Assembly (NCBI RefSeq): GCF_000422465.1
Contig: NZ_KE383843.1
Location: 248,001-312,000 of the forward strand
Direction of reading: 5' to 3'
DNA from: Paenibacillus harenae DSM 16969
Lineage (GTDB): Bacteria > Bacillota > Bacilli > Paenibacillales > Paenibacillaceae
DNA length: 64,000 nucleotides
Below, piece after piece: positions 35,037 through 43,165 of the stretch. The notes below the pieces were generated by a model. It made no database searches. It saw only the letters and a program-made list of their open reading frames with translations, and had not been told where the DNA came from. Each line of letters starts with the position of its first letter. Position 1 is the first letter of the stretch. The translations under genes and the position numbers were made by a program.

Positions 35037-36872
35037 TTAAATTGTTTTCTTCGTAAGTCGGATGACGCATCCGCCATTAATTTTTAAAAGGAAGTCAAGC
35101 CGATCACGGTTCGTTACGCTTTCCGTACGCATGTTCATATCGGTCGAATGCATGAACCTGTAATGATCGTTAGCGGTAATGACCTCTTCGTAAATTTCCG
35201 CCTCATAGACGGCGTCAGAATCTAGAAAATGCAGCGGGACATGCGCTGTCCTTCCCCCCGCTGCGCATATCGAACCTACATACCAATCCTGTCCGCTGCG
35301 TCTGGCCATCGTCACGAAGCGCCCCGGATAGCCTTCCAGCAGGATTGTCTGATCCCAGGCGGCCGGCACTTGCCGCAAAAACCGATTTCCAGCGCTTTCT
35401 TCATAGGCTTCGATTGAGTCTGCAAAGCACTGCATACCTGACTCGAATATTACCGACAACGCCAACTGATGGCCATGTCCGGTACGAGTCAGCCTAGAGA
35501 ACGTAACAGGCGTATAGTCCATTGAACCAACGACGTTTCGCGTGAACGGTACAGTGCAGTTATGGGCCGCATTCGGTCCCTCGGCTAACGGGTTTTTCCA
35601 ATATTCCGCTCCGAAAATACCTTCACGGGTAAGCACATGGGGCCAGCGCCGCTGTTCGCCCGACGGCTTGGTGGCGCCGTGATAATTAATCATCAGTTTA
35701 TACTCCATGGCGATCCGGGCGATGCGGTCATAGGCTTTGATTCTCTCCTGGGAATCGCTGTCGAAGAAGTCCACCTTAATTCCGCGGGCACCCCACTCTG
35801 CCCACAAAGCCATCTTCCTTCTGGCTTCTTCCTCTTCTGCCAGCGCTTTGTAGTGGGACCATAACCAGATCCCGACTCCTTTCGTTTCCGCGTATCGAAT
35901 GAGCTCCTGCGCGTTGACCGTGCTAGCCTCCGAATCCCAACCGCCGTCCACAATGGAATATTCCCAGCCCATATCCGACGCGAAATCAACAAATTCAACC
36001 TGCTTCTCATGGTCTTTCGGGGAATCGCTGTCCGGATGCCAAGACCAACAAGAACGGCCCGGCTTAACCCAAGATAAGTCCTCCACTTCCGTAGGAGGAT
36101 TCAGATGAAAAATCATCGTCGACTCGACAATCGACGCAAGCTCTCCACCGATGATGGCTGCTCTCCAAGGTGTTGCGAATGGGCCGTTTGCCGAATTCGG
36201 TCCTTCTTGGTCGGAGGCGAAAGCCAAATCAAACGTACGCTTGCGCGCTCTATTTACTATTAAATGCGATGCGCAATAATCGCCGTAAACGGCTCCCTCC
36301 GTTAACAGCATCCAACCGTCTGTTCCAACCTGAAAGAGCATCGGCATCGCATAGGCCGCTTCATTCATCATTTCCGGCATGCATAGTTCATAGGTACGCT
36401 CATAACATTCCATAAACTTCGAAGCCCATATATTCACTAATTTGTCTTGCGGAAGAACAAAGCCTGTCGGTTCAGCGTTCACCTTGTGCTCTCTCGCAGC
36501 GGGTAACCGGTAGCGAAACGCAACTCCCTCATTATATACGCGGCAAACAAGCTGCAGCTCATGCCCGTTTTTGTCGAAAACAAGCGTCAATTCATTCGCT
36601 TGGTTGAAGTACAATGATTGTTTGCCATGCGGCAATGTATACGTTTCATCCACTTTGCCGGTCATGGCACTCCGGAAAGATAAGCCGTCAACAAAGCTTT
36701 CATAATCGGTCTCTATCCCTAAAGGAGACCGTTTAAGAAACGATTTTTCATTTCTTTTGACTTCATAGAAAAGCTTACCTTCTCTATTTAAAGTAACCTC
36801 GAAACGAATCCGGGAATCCAGTGATTCTAGCATCCAGCACGTTTGAGTCCCTGTTTCAACATGTAGTGTCAT
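35037..36872 (-). CDS. GH97 glycosidase, probably retaining alpha-galactosidase type
   Basis: A 611-residue protein with the GH97 layout: N-terminal beta-sandwich (FRYRLPAAREHKV), catalytic barrel from about 265 (WSWHPDSDSPKDH, YSIVDGGWD, GIWLWSHYKAL), and a C-terminal beta domain. Asp368 in RGIKVDFFDSD occupies the nucleophile position of retaining GH97 enzymes, and LTREGIFGAEYW carries the acid residue, so a retaining alpha-galactosidase is more likely than a SusB-like inverting glucosidase. The start at 36872 follows GGGAGGAG; it overlaps the previous gene by 17 bases, so translation is coupled. No signal peptide, unlike most Bacteroidetes homologues. Confidence 0.88.
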   Translation of the reverse strand: MTLHVETGTQTCWMLESLDSRIRFEVTLNREGKLFYEVKRNEKSFLKRSPLGIETDYESFVDGLSFRSAMTGKVDETYTLPHGKQSLYFNQANELTLVFDKNGHELQLVCRVYNEGVAFRYRLPAAREHKVNAEPTGFVLPQDKLVNIWASKFMECYERTYELCMPEMMNEAAYAMPMLFQVGTDGWMLLTEGAVYGDYCASHLIVNRARKRTFDLAFASDQEGPNSANGPFATPWRAAIIGGELASIVESTMIFHLNPPTEVEDLSWVKPGRSCWSWHPDSDSPKDHEKQVEFVDFASDMGWEYSIVDGGWDSEASTVNAQELIRYAETKGVGIWLWSHYKALAEEEEARRKMALWAEWGARGIKVDFFDSDSQERIKAYDRIARIAMEYKLMINYHGATKPSGEQRRWPHVLTREGIFGAEYWKNPLAEGPNAAHNCTVPFTRNVVGSMDYTPVTFSRLTRTGHGHQLALSVIFESGMQCFADSIEAYEESAGNRFLRQVPAAWDQTILLEGYPGRFVTMARRSGQDWYVGSICAAGGRTAHVPLHFLDSDAVYEAEIYEEVITANDHYRFMHSTDMNMRTESVTNRDRLDFLLKINGGCVIRLTKKTI

Positions 36873-39312
36873 GATATGTCTCCTCCCTAACCAATCGTAA
36901 CGTCTCGCCTTTGCCAGTCTCCAAATCAATGAGCGGTCCGCTGAATCGCTGCAGCTCATTATTTTCTCTAATACACAACAGGCTATCGTCCCACGGATTA
37001 TAGATTTGCAGACGCGAACCCGCCTCGCTTATAACTTCCATCCATTCTACCCTCTCTCCGTCAAAGGCTGCGCTTACCAGGAAGCCGCCTACTGCTCTCA
37101 GCGTATGGAAAGAAGCCCGCTTTCCTTGAGGCCAATTGCAGAACAGTCTCATCACGCCATTATAGCTTTGCAACAAGCACTCGTTTATGACTGCCGGAAG
37201 CGCGAAATTCTCAAACCATATGCCCATCGGCGCCATAAAATCAAAAGGGCCCGTATCATAATAACGGCCTCCCGTCTGGAGCAGCATGTCGGTACACGTT
37301 CCATTAGGCAGCAAACAATATTCGATTTGGCGCTTAAACCGCTCAAGATCCAGAATACCGAGCCTGGCTGCCTGCAAATTATGGAATACCAATTCATTGC
37401 CGCCCTCTGTCCGAAGATTACGGAACGTCGCGCATGCTATACCATAGATCTCTTCATTGGAATGCAGTCCGTGCTCTTCTCCGGGAAAGACAGTCGCCAA
37501 GCTGTTAGGCGTGTTATAGACAATTTCGGGATCCTCGCCCGGAACTGAGACGAACACCTTCCCTTGCCCCGATTCAGTCACGGGGTAATCCGGAAACCGT
37601 AGAAGCACATCCCGAATATCGGATAACAATTGTTCATTTTCCGCCTTACATTGCAATATTTCACATGCCCGCGTAAAAGCCTGAAATACAAACTTGGTCA
37701 AGGCAAGATCCACGATGCAATCCTCGTTCTTGTCAAAGCCCGGCCGAAGACCGTACAGCTCTGGTGATACCGTCGGAAAGATGTGGAGCTTTCCATCCCC
37801 CCAGCGGTCTCCCGACGCTTCCGGCCGATTCATATAGTCAATCAAAAATAGTACGGCTTCTCTCATAGGACGGAATGCCCGATTTCGCAAAAACAGTTCA
37901 TCCATCGTATAAAGAAAATGCCACCACAAGCTCTGCACCGCCCAAGGAGTCTCACAAATTTCCCATCCCCATGTCGGCAGCGGATAAGGCATCATCGACA
38001 TCTCGACCGGATAAGCGGAATGGGGAAAACAAGCGCCACGAAGCTTGTAATACTCCTGTGCCCATTGCTTGCTGACAGGCAGAAGATGATCGATCATGTC
38101 CACGTAAGGCAAATGTTTATCGATATGATTGCTGGAAAAGGTCACCCAAAACGGCTGCTGCGTGTTGTAATTCATGTGGTAATCGCCGTGCCATGCCGTA
38201 CCGATCGATTTGTAGCTCCAATTGGCGAACAAGCCCGGACATAAGGCGCCAGCCTTAACAGAGCAATTCAGAAAATACAAGTTCCAGTACCAGGTTCGCT
38301 CCAGCAGCGGATTTTCCAGCGATACCCCCGACTTGCTCCAATAGTCGGCAAGCAGCTGAGCGGTTTTGTTGGCCGCTTCCTCATACGCCGCTTCAATTGG
38401 TAACGGCAATTCAGGAACGATTGGAAACAAACGATCGGCAAATCCTTCATCCAGTTGAATGCAAGCCATAAATTTGTCATGCTCCCGAATACGGGCTTCG
38501 ATCGAAGTTTCCTGCGAATGCGCCAGCTTGATCGGATCTTTAATGCCTTTTAGATTGCCGGCGGTTGTAAAAATGATTTCCCCAAGCGGTACGGACTTAG
38601 CCAAACGGACAGTCAATCGAAAAGCTTTATCCTTCGCCTTCTTGCGCTTCTCCGCCCAATTCTCCCCATATGGCAGCACCTGCCGATAGGATAACGAATG
38701 AGTAGCGGCCGGCAATAATTCGGGCATCGGTATGTCTCTGGTGCTCTCCGGATCCGGAATCAGTTTCATCCGATCAAAGGGAGATTGCACCCATGCACCG
38801 TTGATATCAGTCGTTCTTAGCCATAACCGGTCAATCTCTTGCTCCAGTACGATTTGCAATTTCATTATTTCACTATTTACTAGTAAATCCACCTCACACC
38901 AGCCGGTTGAAATATCCACCCGATGACCGAGAACCTCAACATGGCGCCGGTCAAATCCGAGTAAAACCGTACCGCATGGCATCGGACTTGGATAAGGCTT
39001 GCCGTAATTTTCTCTCATCTTGAATAGGTAATCTTGGAACCAGGGGTCTTCCTGCAACGATTCGTAATGATGCGGAATAGCTTTCACTTTCTCGAATATC
39101 TCTTGAAACGTACCCATACATTCCCTGTTGTTCTCCGCCAAGCGGATATCCCATACATTGTTATGGCCGAAATGAATCAGAACGGCATCAGGCCTTGTGG
39201 TAACGACGGCCCCTAAACCTCCATTGCCTAATAGCGCGCCCTGGAAAAAATCCGGTGACGGCTTCCGCCTTTCTATCGGATGTTTGGCGGCGATTGCTAC
39301 GGCATCCAACAT
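36856..39312 (-). CDS. GH95-like glycosidase (divergent)
   Basis: An 818-residue cytoplasmic protein. N-terminal GALLGNGGLGAVVTTRPDAV recalls the glycosyl hydrolase family 95 N-terminal domain; the middle (WHGDYHMNYNTQQPFWVTF and NRPEASGDRWGDGKLH) looks like the (alpha/alpha)6 barrel. It differs clearly from the other GH95-like enzyme at 21114-23651, so it may belong to a separate family. The start at 39312 has GGAG 9 bases upstream. It follows the permease gene by 44 bases and overlaps the GH97 start. The pairing of GH97 and GH95-like enzymes suggests sequential removal of alpha-galactosyl and fucosyl or L-galactosyl groups; this is inference. Confidence 0.7.
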   Translation of the reverse strand: MLDAVAIAAKHPIERRKPSPDFFQGALLGNGGLGAVVTTRPDAVLIHFGHNNVWDIRLAENNRECMGTFQEIFEKVKAIPHHYESLQEDPWFQDYLFKMRENYGKPYPSPMPCGTVLLGFDRRHVEVLGHRVDISTGWCEVDLLVNSEIMKLQIVLEQEIDRLWLRTTDINGAWVQSPFDRMKLIPDPESTRDIPMPELLPAATHSLSYRQVLPYGENWAEKRKKAKDKAFRLTVRLAKSVPLGEIIFTTAGNLKGIKDPIKLAHSQETSIEARIREHDKFMACIQLDEGFADRLFPIVPELPLPIEAAYEEAANKTAQLLADYWSKSGVSLENPLLERTWYWNLYFLNCSVKAGALCPGLFANWSYKSIGTAWHGDYHMNYNTQQPFWVTFSSNHIDKHLPYVDMIDHLLPVSKQWAQEYYKLRGACFPHSAYPVEMSMMPYPLPTWGWEICETPWAVQSLWWHFLYTMDELFLRNRAFRPMREAVLFLIDYMNRPEASGDRWGDGKLHIFPTVSPELYGLRPGFDKNEDCIVDLALTKFVFQAFTRACEILQCKAENEQLLSDIRDVLLRFPDYPVTESGQGKVFVSVPGEDPEIVYNTPNSLATVFPGEEHGLHSNEEIYGIACATFRNLRTEGGNELVFHNLQAARLGILDLERFKRQIEYCLLPNGTCTDMLLQTGGRYYDTGPFDFMAPMGIWFENFALPAVINECLLQSYNGVMRLFCNWPQGKRASFHTLRAVGGFLVSAAFDGERVEWMEVISEAGSRLQIYNPWDDSLLCIRENNELQRFSGPLIDLETGKGETLRLVREETYHDTTC

Positions 39313-39356
39313 GTCTTCACACTCCGGTTATTTTTGGATTATTCCGATATTTCGTT

Positions 39357-40226
39357 TTACTCTTTTACCGATCCTAGCGTCATGCCGTGAACAAAATATT
39401 TTTGAAGGAACGGATACACTGCAATAATCGGAATGGTGGCAAATACCAAGACTGCCATTTTTAGCGTATCCGGATTATAAGGCAGTCCTGTCTTGTTAAT
39501 CCCGCTAATTATGTTTTCCGTATCGGAAATATATTCTCTCATTTTGACTTGCAGCGGATATAAATCACTGCTGCGAATAAAGAGAACGGCATGATAGAAT
39601 ACGTTCCAATAGGTTACCGCGTAGAATAACCCTACGGTTGCAAGCGCCGGCTTGGACAAAGGCAGCACGATATTCCACATCGCCCTGAAATCGCTGCAGC
39701 CGTCTATTTTTGCCGCCTCCTGAATTTCATTGGACAATTGGATGAAGAAAGTACGCAAAATAATTAAATTAAACGCACTGATACCGGACGGAATGATCAT
39801 TGCCCACACGGTGTCGAGCAGCCCCAAGTTTTTGATCGTCAAGAAATAAGGGATCATTGGCGGTTGAAAAATCATCGTGAAAATAATACCTAGAACAACC
39901 GGTTTGCGGATCATAAACTCCGGCCTCGATAAAGAATAAGCGAGCATCACTGTTGTCAACATGCTGAATGCCGTTCCGGCAACCGTAACGAAGACGTTTA
40001 CACCCATCGATCTCCACAAGTCAGACTTGCTTAACAAATATTTGTAGGACTCCATCGTAAAATCTACAGGCCAGAACGTTACTTTATTGGCACTGACCGC
40101 CCAAGGCATGCTAAATGATATGGCTATTACATTAATAAAAGGCAAAATCATCGTAAATGCGGCCAACGTTAATAGAATATGGTTTGAGTAGCTGGCAGCG
40201 ATTTCCCCAATTGATCGGTTCTTCAT
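39357..40226 (-). CDS. ABC transporter permease, LplC type
   Basis: About 289 residues, six membrane segments, EAA loop EIQEAAKIDGCSDFRAMWNI, C-terminus YFVHGMTLGSVKE. ATG 40226 (MKNRSIGEI) is preferred although GGGAG lies 13-15 bases upstream; a frame to 40274 has no ribosome binding site. Partner of the LplB-type permease 59 bases upstream. Confidence 0.9.
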   Translation of the reverse strand: MKNRSIGEIAASYSNHILLTLAAFTMILPFINVIAISFSMPWAVSANKVTFWPVDFTMESYKYLLSKSDLWRSMGVNVFVTVAGTAFSMLTTVMLAYSLSRPEFMIRKPVVLGIIFTMIFQPPMIPYFLTIKNLGLLDTVWAMIIPSGISAFNLIILRTFFIQLSNEIQEAAKIDGCSDFRAMWNIVLPLSKPALATVGLFYAVTYWNVFYHAVLFIRSSDLYPLQVKMREYISDTENIISGINKTGLPYNPDTLKMAVLVFATIPIIAVYPFLQKYFVHGMTLGSVKE

Positions 40227-40285
40227 GTCAAATCTAGAACTCCCTTCATGCGACAAGCTTATATCGAACCCCATGTGGCATTGGG

Positions 40286-41242
40286 TTAGAACAGGCTCTC
40301 ACCCGTCGATTTTCTGGAAATATAGTTGCCAACCCATAACATCGCAAATCCGACCAACGATTTAAACAAACCGACAGCAGTCGTTACGCTGTAATTTCCT
40401 TCTAACACGCCTGCCCGGAACACATAGGTGTCCAAAATATCGCCGACAGAGAATGTCAGCGGGGTTAGAAACACGTAGATTTGCTCGAATCCGAGCTCGA
40501 GGAAGTTACCGATCCTGAGCAATAACAAAATCATAATCGTAGGAAGCAAAGATGGCAGCGTAATGCTAGTTAATTGCCGCCATTTCCCGGCTCCGTCAAC
40601 GGTTGCTGCTTCATATAAGCTCGGATTAATGCCGGTCAACGCGGCAAGATATATAATCGCGCTCCAGCCTACTTCCTTCCAGATGGAAGATAACACCACG
40701 ATCGATCTGAAATATTCCGGCTTCTGCATATATAAAATCGGTTCGCCGCCAAATTGTTGTAACAAAACATTGACTATTCCATCCAAAGAAAGCAATTCAA
40801 AAATAATTCCGCCAATGATGACCCATGAGATAAAATGAGGCAAATAAAACAAAGTCTGCAGTGATCGTTTAAACCATTTCTTTCGTACTTCATTTAACAT
40901 CAATGCCAATATGACCGGAGCCGGAAAACCAAAGATAAGCTGATACAAACTGATTAGCAGCGTATTCCGAAGCACATTGACCAAATTGGAATACGTAAAG
41001 ATATATTCGAAATGCTTGAATCCTACCCAAGGACTGTCCCATATTCCGTTGAAAATTTGAAAATCCTGAAAAGCAATAACCGAGCCGAGAACCGGTACAT
41101 AACGAAACAGGAGAAACCATAGCAGGCCTGGAAAAGCCATAGCATAGAGGATCCAATGCTTTCTCATATTTTTTCCCAGTCTGATTGTCCAACTTAACCC
41201 GGATTCGGCTCGCGCAGTTACAGTAGTTATACTTGTTGACAA
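40286..41242 (-). CDS. ABC transporter permease, LplB type
   Basis: A 318-residue permease with the signature VIAFQDFQIFNGIWDSPWVG and EAA loop NPSLYEAATVDGAGKWRQL. The start is a TTG at 41242 with AAGGAGG 7 bases upstream. It lies downstream of the binding-protein gene and a strong intercistronic hairpin, so it is probably expressed at a lower level than the lipoprotein. Confidence 0.92.
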   Translation of the reverse strand: MSTSITTVTARAESGLSWTIRLGKNMRKHWILYAMAFPGLLWFLLFRYVPVLGSVIAFQDFQIFNGIWDSPWVGFKHFEYIFTYSNLVNVLRNTLLISLYQLIFGFPAPVILALMLNEVRKKWFKRSLQTLFYLPHFISWVIIGGIIFELLSLDGIVNVLLQQFGGEPILYMQKPEYFRSIVVLSSIWKEVGWSAIIYLAALTGINPSLYEAATVDGAGKWRQLTSITLPSLLPTIMILLLLRIGNFLELGFEQIYVFLTPLTFSVGDILDTYVFRAGVLEGNYSVTTAVGLFKSLVGFAMLWVGNYISRKSTGESLF

Positions 41243-41264
41243 TGCGCAACCTCCTTAATAAAGA

Positions 41265-41298
41265 AAGCGGCTATCCAATTGGTTTAATATAGCCGCTT
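41265..41298 (-). terminator. Intercistronic attenuating hairpin
   Basis: On the minus strand AAGCGGCTAT and ATAGCCGCTT form a 10-base perfect stem followed by TCTTTATT. It sits between the lipoprotein stop (41330) and the permease start (41242), so it likely acts as a leaky terminator or RNA-stabilising end that raises lipoprotein over permease. Its first arm, AAGCGGCTATAT, recurs upstream of the lipoprotein gene. Confidence 0.75.
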
Positions 41299-41329
41299 AT
41301 AAATGATTTTCATTGTCATGCCTATAACA

Positions 41330-42904
41330 TTATTTATTAGACTTTTGATACCATTCGTTTACTTTTTTCGAAACTTCATCGCCACCGGATTTTTTCCATG
41401 TTTCCACATACTCGTCGAACTTCTCGATCGGAAGCTCTCCGGTTATGAATTTGGCGGCATATTCCTGGTAAATCTTATGAGAACCAATATCTCCGAAGCC
41501 ATTGTAAACGGAATTTGGCATCCCGTCGCTTGCAATAAACTGGGAGAACGGTCTTGCCGTATCCCACATCTGTTGAATGACATGGGTGAACTCGCCATGA
41601 AGCAACTCGGACGTTTTCACGAAAAACTCCGTGTCATAATACGACAATGCGCTCATCGTGCCATTGCCGCGCAACGTCATCTTCTCCTGAGTGTCCTTCT
41701 CAGGCAAATATTTTATTTTGCCGTCTTCCTTCACCCAAGTGTCGTTCTCCAGCCCGTAGATCATAAACGTTTCCGCCTCTTCGCTATACCACCAATCCAA
41801 ATATTTCAAGATCGTTGGCGCTTGTTCGGCAGCCGATTTCGGAATCATATAGTCAATGAAAGCAAGCGGCTTCTGGGAAATGAAACCATCATAGCCGTCA
41901 ACCTTCGGTAGCGGCGCTCCGACGAGCTCGGCGTTCGGATTCACCTTTTTAAGATTATCTATTACCGTGTTGGCCTGGTAAGGAATGTGGAACCATACGC
42001 CGACCTTGTCGCTCTGGATCTTTGCGTTCCAGGTATCGCTTTTGTTCAGAAAAGTTTCATTATCGAGCAGCTTCTCTTTATAGAGCATGTTTAAGAAGGC
42101 CAGTGCCTCTTTCATATTAGGCGTAATTCCGGCATACATCATTTGACCGTCCACGACCTGCCATTCCGGATAACCTTCAAACATGGCAATCCCATACATG
42201 CCGAACATCGAATCCATCCAACGCGCGCCTTCCCGTCCGCTTGTCGGCAGTTCGTCTTTCTGGCCGTTCTGATTCGGGTCTTTATCCCGGAAAGCCTTTA
42301 GCACCTCGACATACTCCTCCAATGTCGTTGGTACTTCCATTCCGACGTTTTCCAGCCAGTCTTTTCTCATAATGATGGATCGTCCCGGCATATCGCTGTC
42401 ATACTTCGGAATGTAATAAATTTTGCCGTCATCTGACGCGGCTCTAACTTTGTTCCATACCTCTTCAGGAAACTTCTTCCACAGATTCGGGGCATATTCC
42501 TGAAGCAGCTCGTCCAGCGCCAAAGCTCCACCCTGCGTGATTAGCGTTTGATCGATCGTTCCGGCTGGTCTGAACAATTCGGGAATATCGCCGGATGCAA
42601 TAATGGTTTGCAAACGCTGCGTATAATCATTCCAAGGGAATGTCTCAAGCTTCGCGTCAATTCCCGTTTTACTTATTACATAATCATAGTAGGGATCTTG
42701 CTTGGGGAGCTCAATCGAGATCGGCGCTTTCAAAAACCGGAACGATTCAACCTTTTCCCCTTGTTTGTTCGCAGCCGCTTCCCCGGTTTGATTTCCGGGC
42801 TCATTCACTGGCGGTTCGCTGGTCTTGCCGCAACCGATAAGCAATCCTGTTAATAAAACAATAGCCATACCGACACTTTGAACGTTTCTAACTATTCTTT
42901 TCAA
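41330..42904 (-). CDS. ABC transporter solute-binding lipoprotein
   Basis: Sugar-binding lipoprotein of about 524 residues with lipobox TGLLIGC, a Pro/Gln-rich linker after the Cys, and FRDKDPNQNGQKDELPTSG near residue 210 as in LipO-type proteins. A TTG at 42904 has AAAGGGG 7 bases upstream; an ATG at 42910 is too close to that site but cannot be excluded. First gene of the operon with two permeases, GH95-like, GH97 and a broken oxidoreductase, and divergent from a membrane AraC regulator. Confidence 0.9.
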   Translation of the reverse strand: MKRIVRNVQSVGMAIVLLTGLLIGCGKTSEPPVNEPGNQTGEAAANKQGEKVESFRFLKAPISIELPKQDPYYDYVISKTGIDAKLETFPWNDYTQRLQTIIASGDIPELFRPAGTIDQTLITQGGALALDELLQEYAPNLWKKFPEEVWNKVRAASDDGKIYYIPKYDSDMPGRSIIMRKDWLENVGMEVPTTLEEYVEVLKAFRDKDPNQNGQKDELPTSGREGARWMDSMFGMYGIAMFEGYPEWQVVDGQMMYAGITPNMKEALAFLNMLYKEKLLDNETFLNKSDTWNAKIQSDKVGVWFHIPYQANTVIDNLKKVNPNAELVGAPLPKVDGYDGFISQKPLAFIDYMIPKSAAEQAPTILKYLDWWYSEEAETFMIYGLENDTWVKEDGKIKYLPEKDTQEKMTLRGNGTMSALSYYDTEFFVKTSELLHGEFTHVIQQMWDTARPFSQFIASDGMPNSVYNGFGDIGSHKIYQEYAAKFITGELPIEKFDEYVETWKKSGGDEVSKKVNEWYQKSNK

Positions 42905-43068
42905 GTGCATACCCCTTTCAGAACAAGTTTGAATGTTTGCTGCTCCTTCATGCTAAGATGGATCTGTCCCGCAAGCAATCTTCCATTTATCAATTTCCAT
43001 GCATATATCAAAAAAACAGCGGTAAATCTCGTGTTTTTGCAAATTTGTTGATCATTTCATTTTAAGTA

Positions 43069-43080
43069 TATAGCCGCTTT
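43069..43080 (-). promoter_or_regulatory. 12-base element upstream of the lipoprotein gene
   Basis: AAGCGGCTATAT on the minus strand, about 160 bases upstream of the lipoprotein start, is identical to the first arm of the hairpin at 41265-41298. The rest of the 255-base divergent region 42911-43165 is AT-rich and presumably holds both promoters, but I could not assign them. Confidence 0.35.
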
Positions 43081-43165
43081 TAATCTCCTTCCGATTATTC
43101 ATTGCATAGCTCGCGATGGGGTTGCTATACTAAACACACCTTTACAAATGGATGTGAACCATTGA

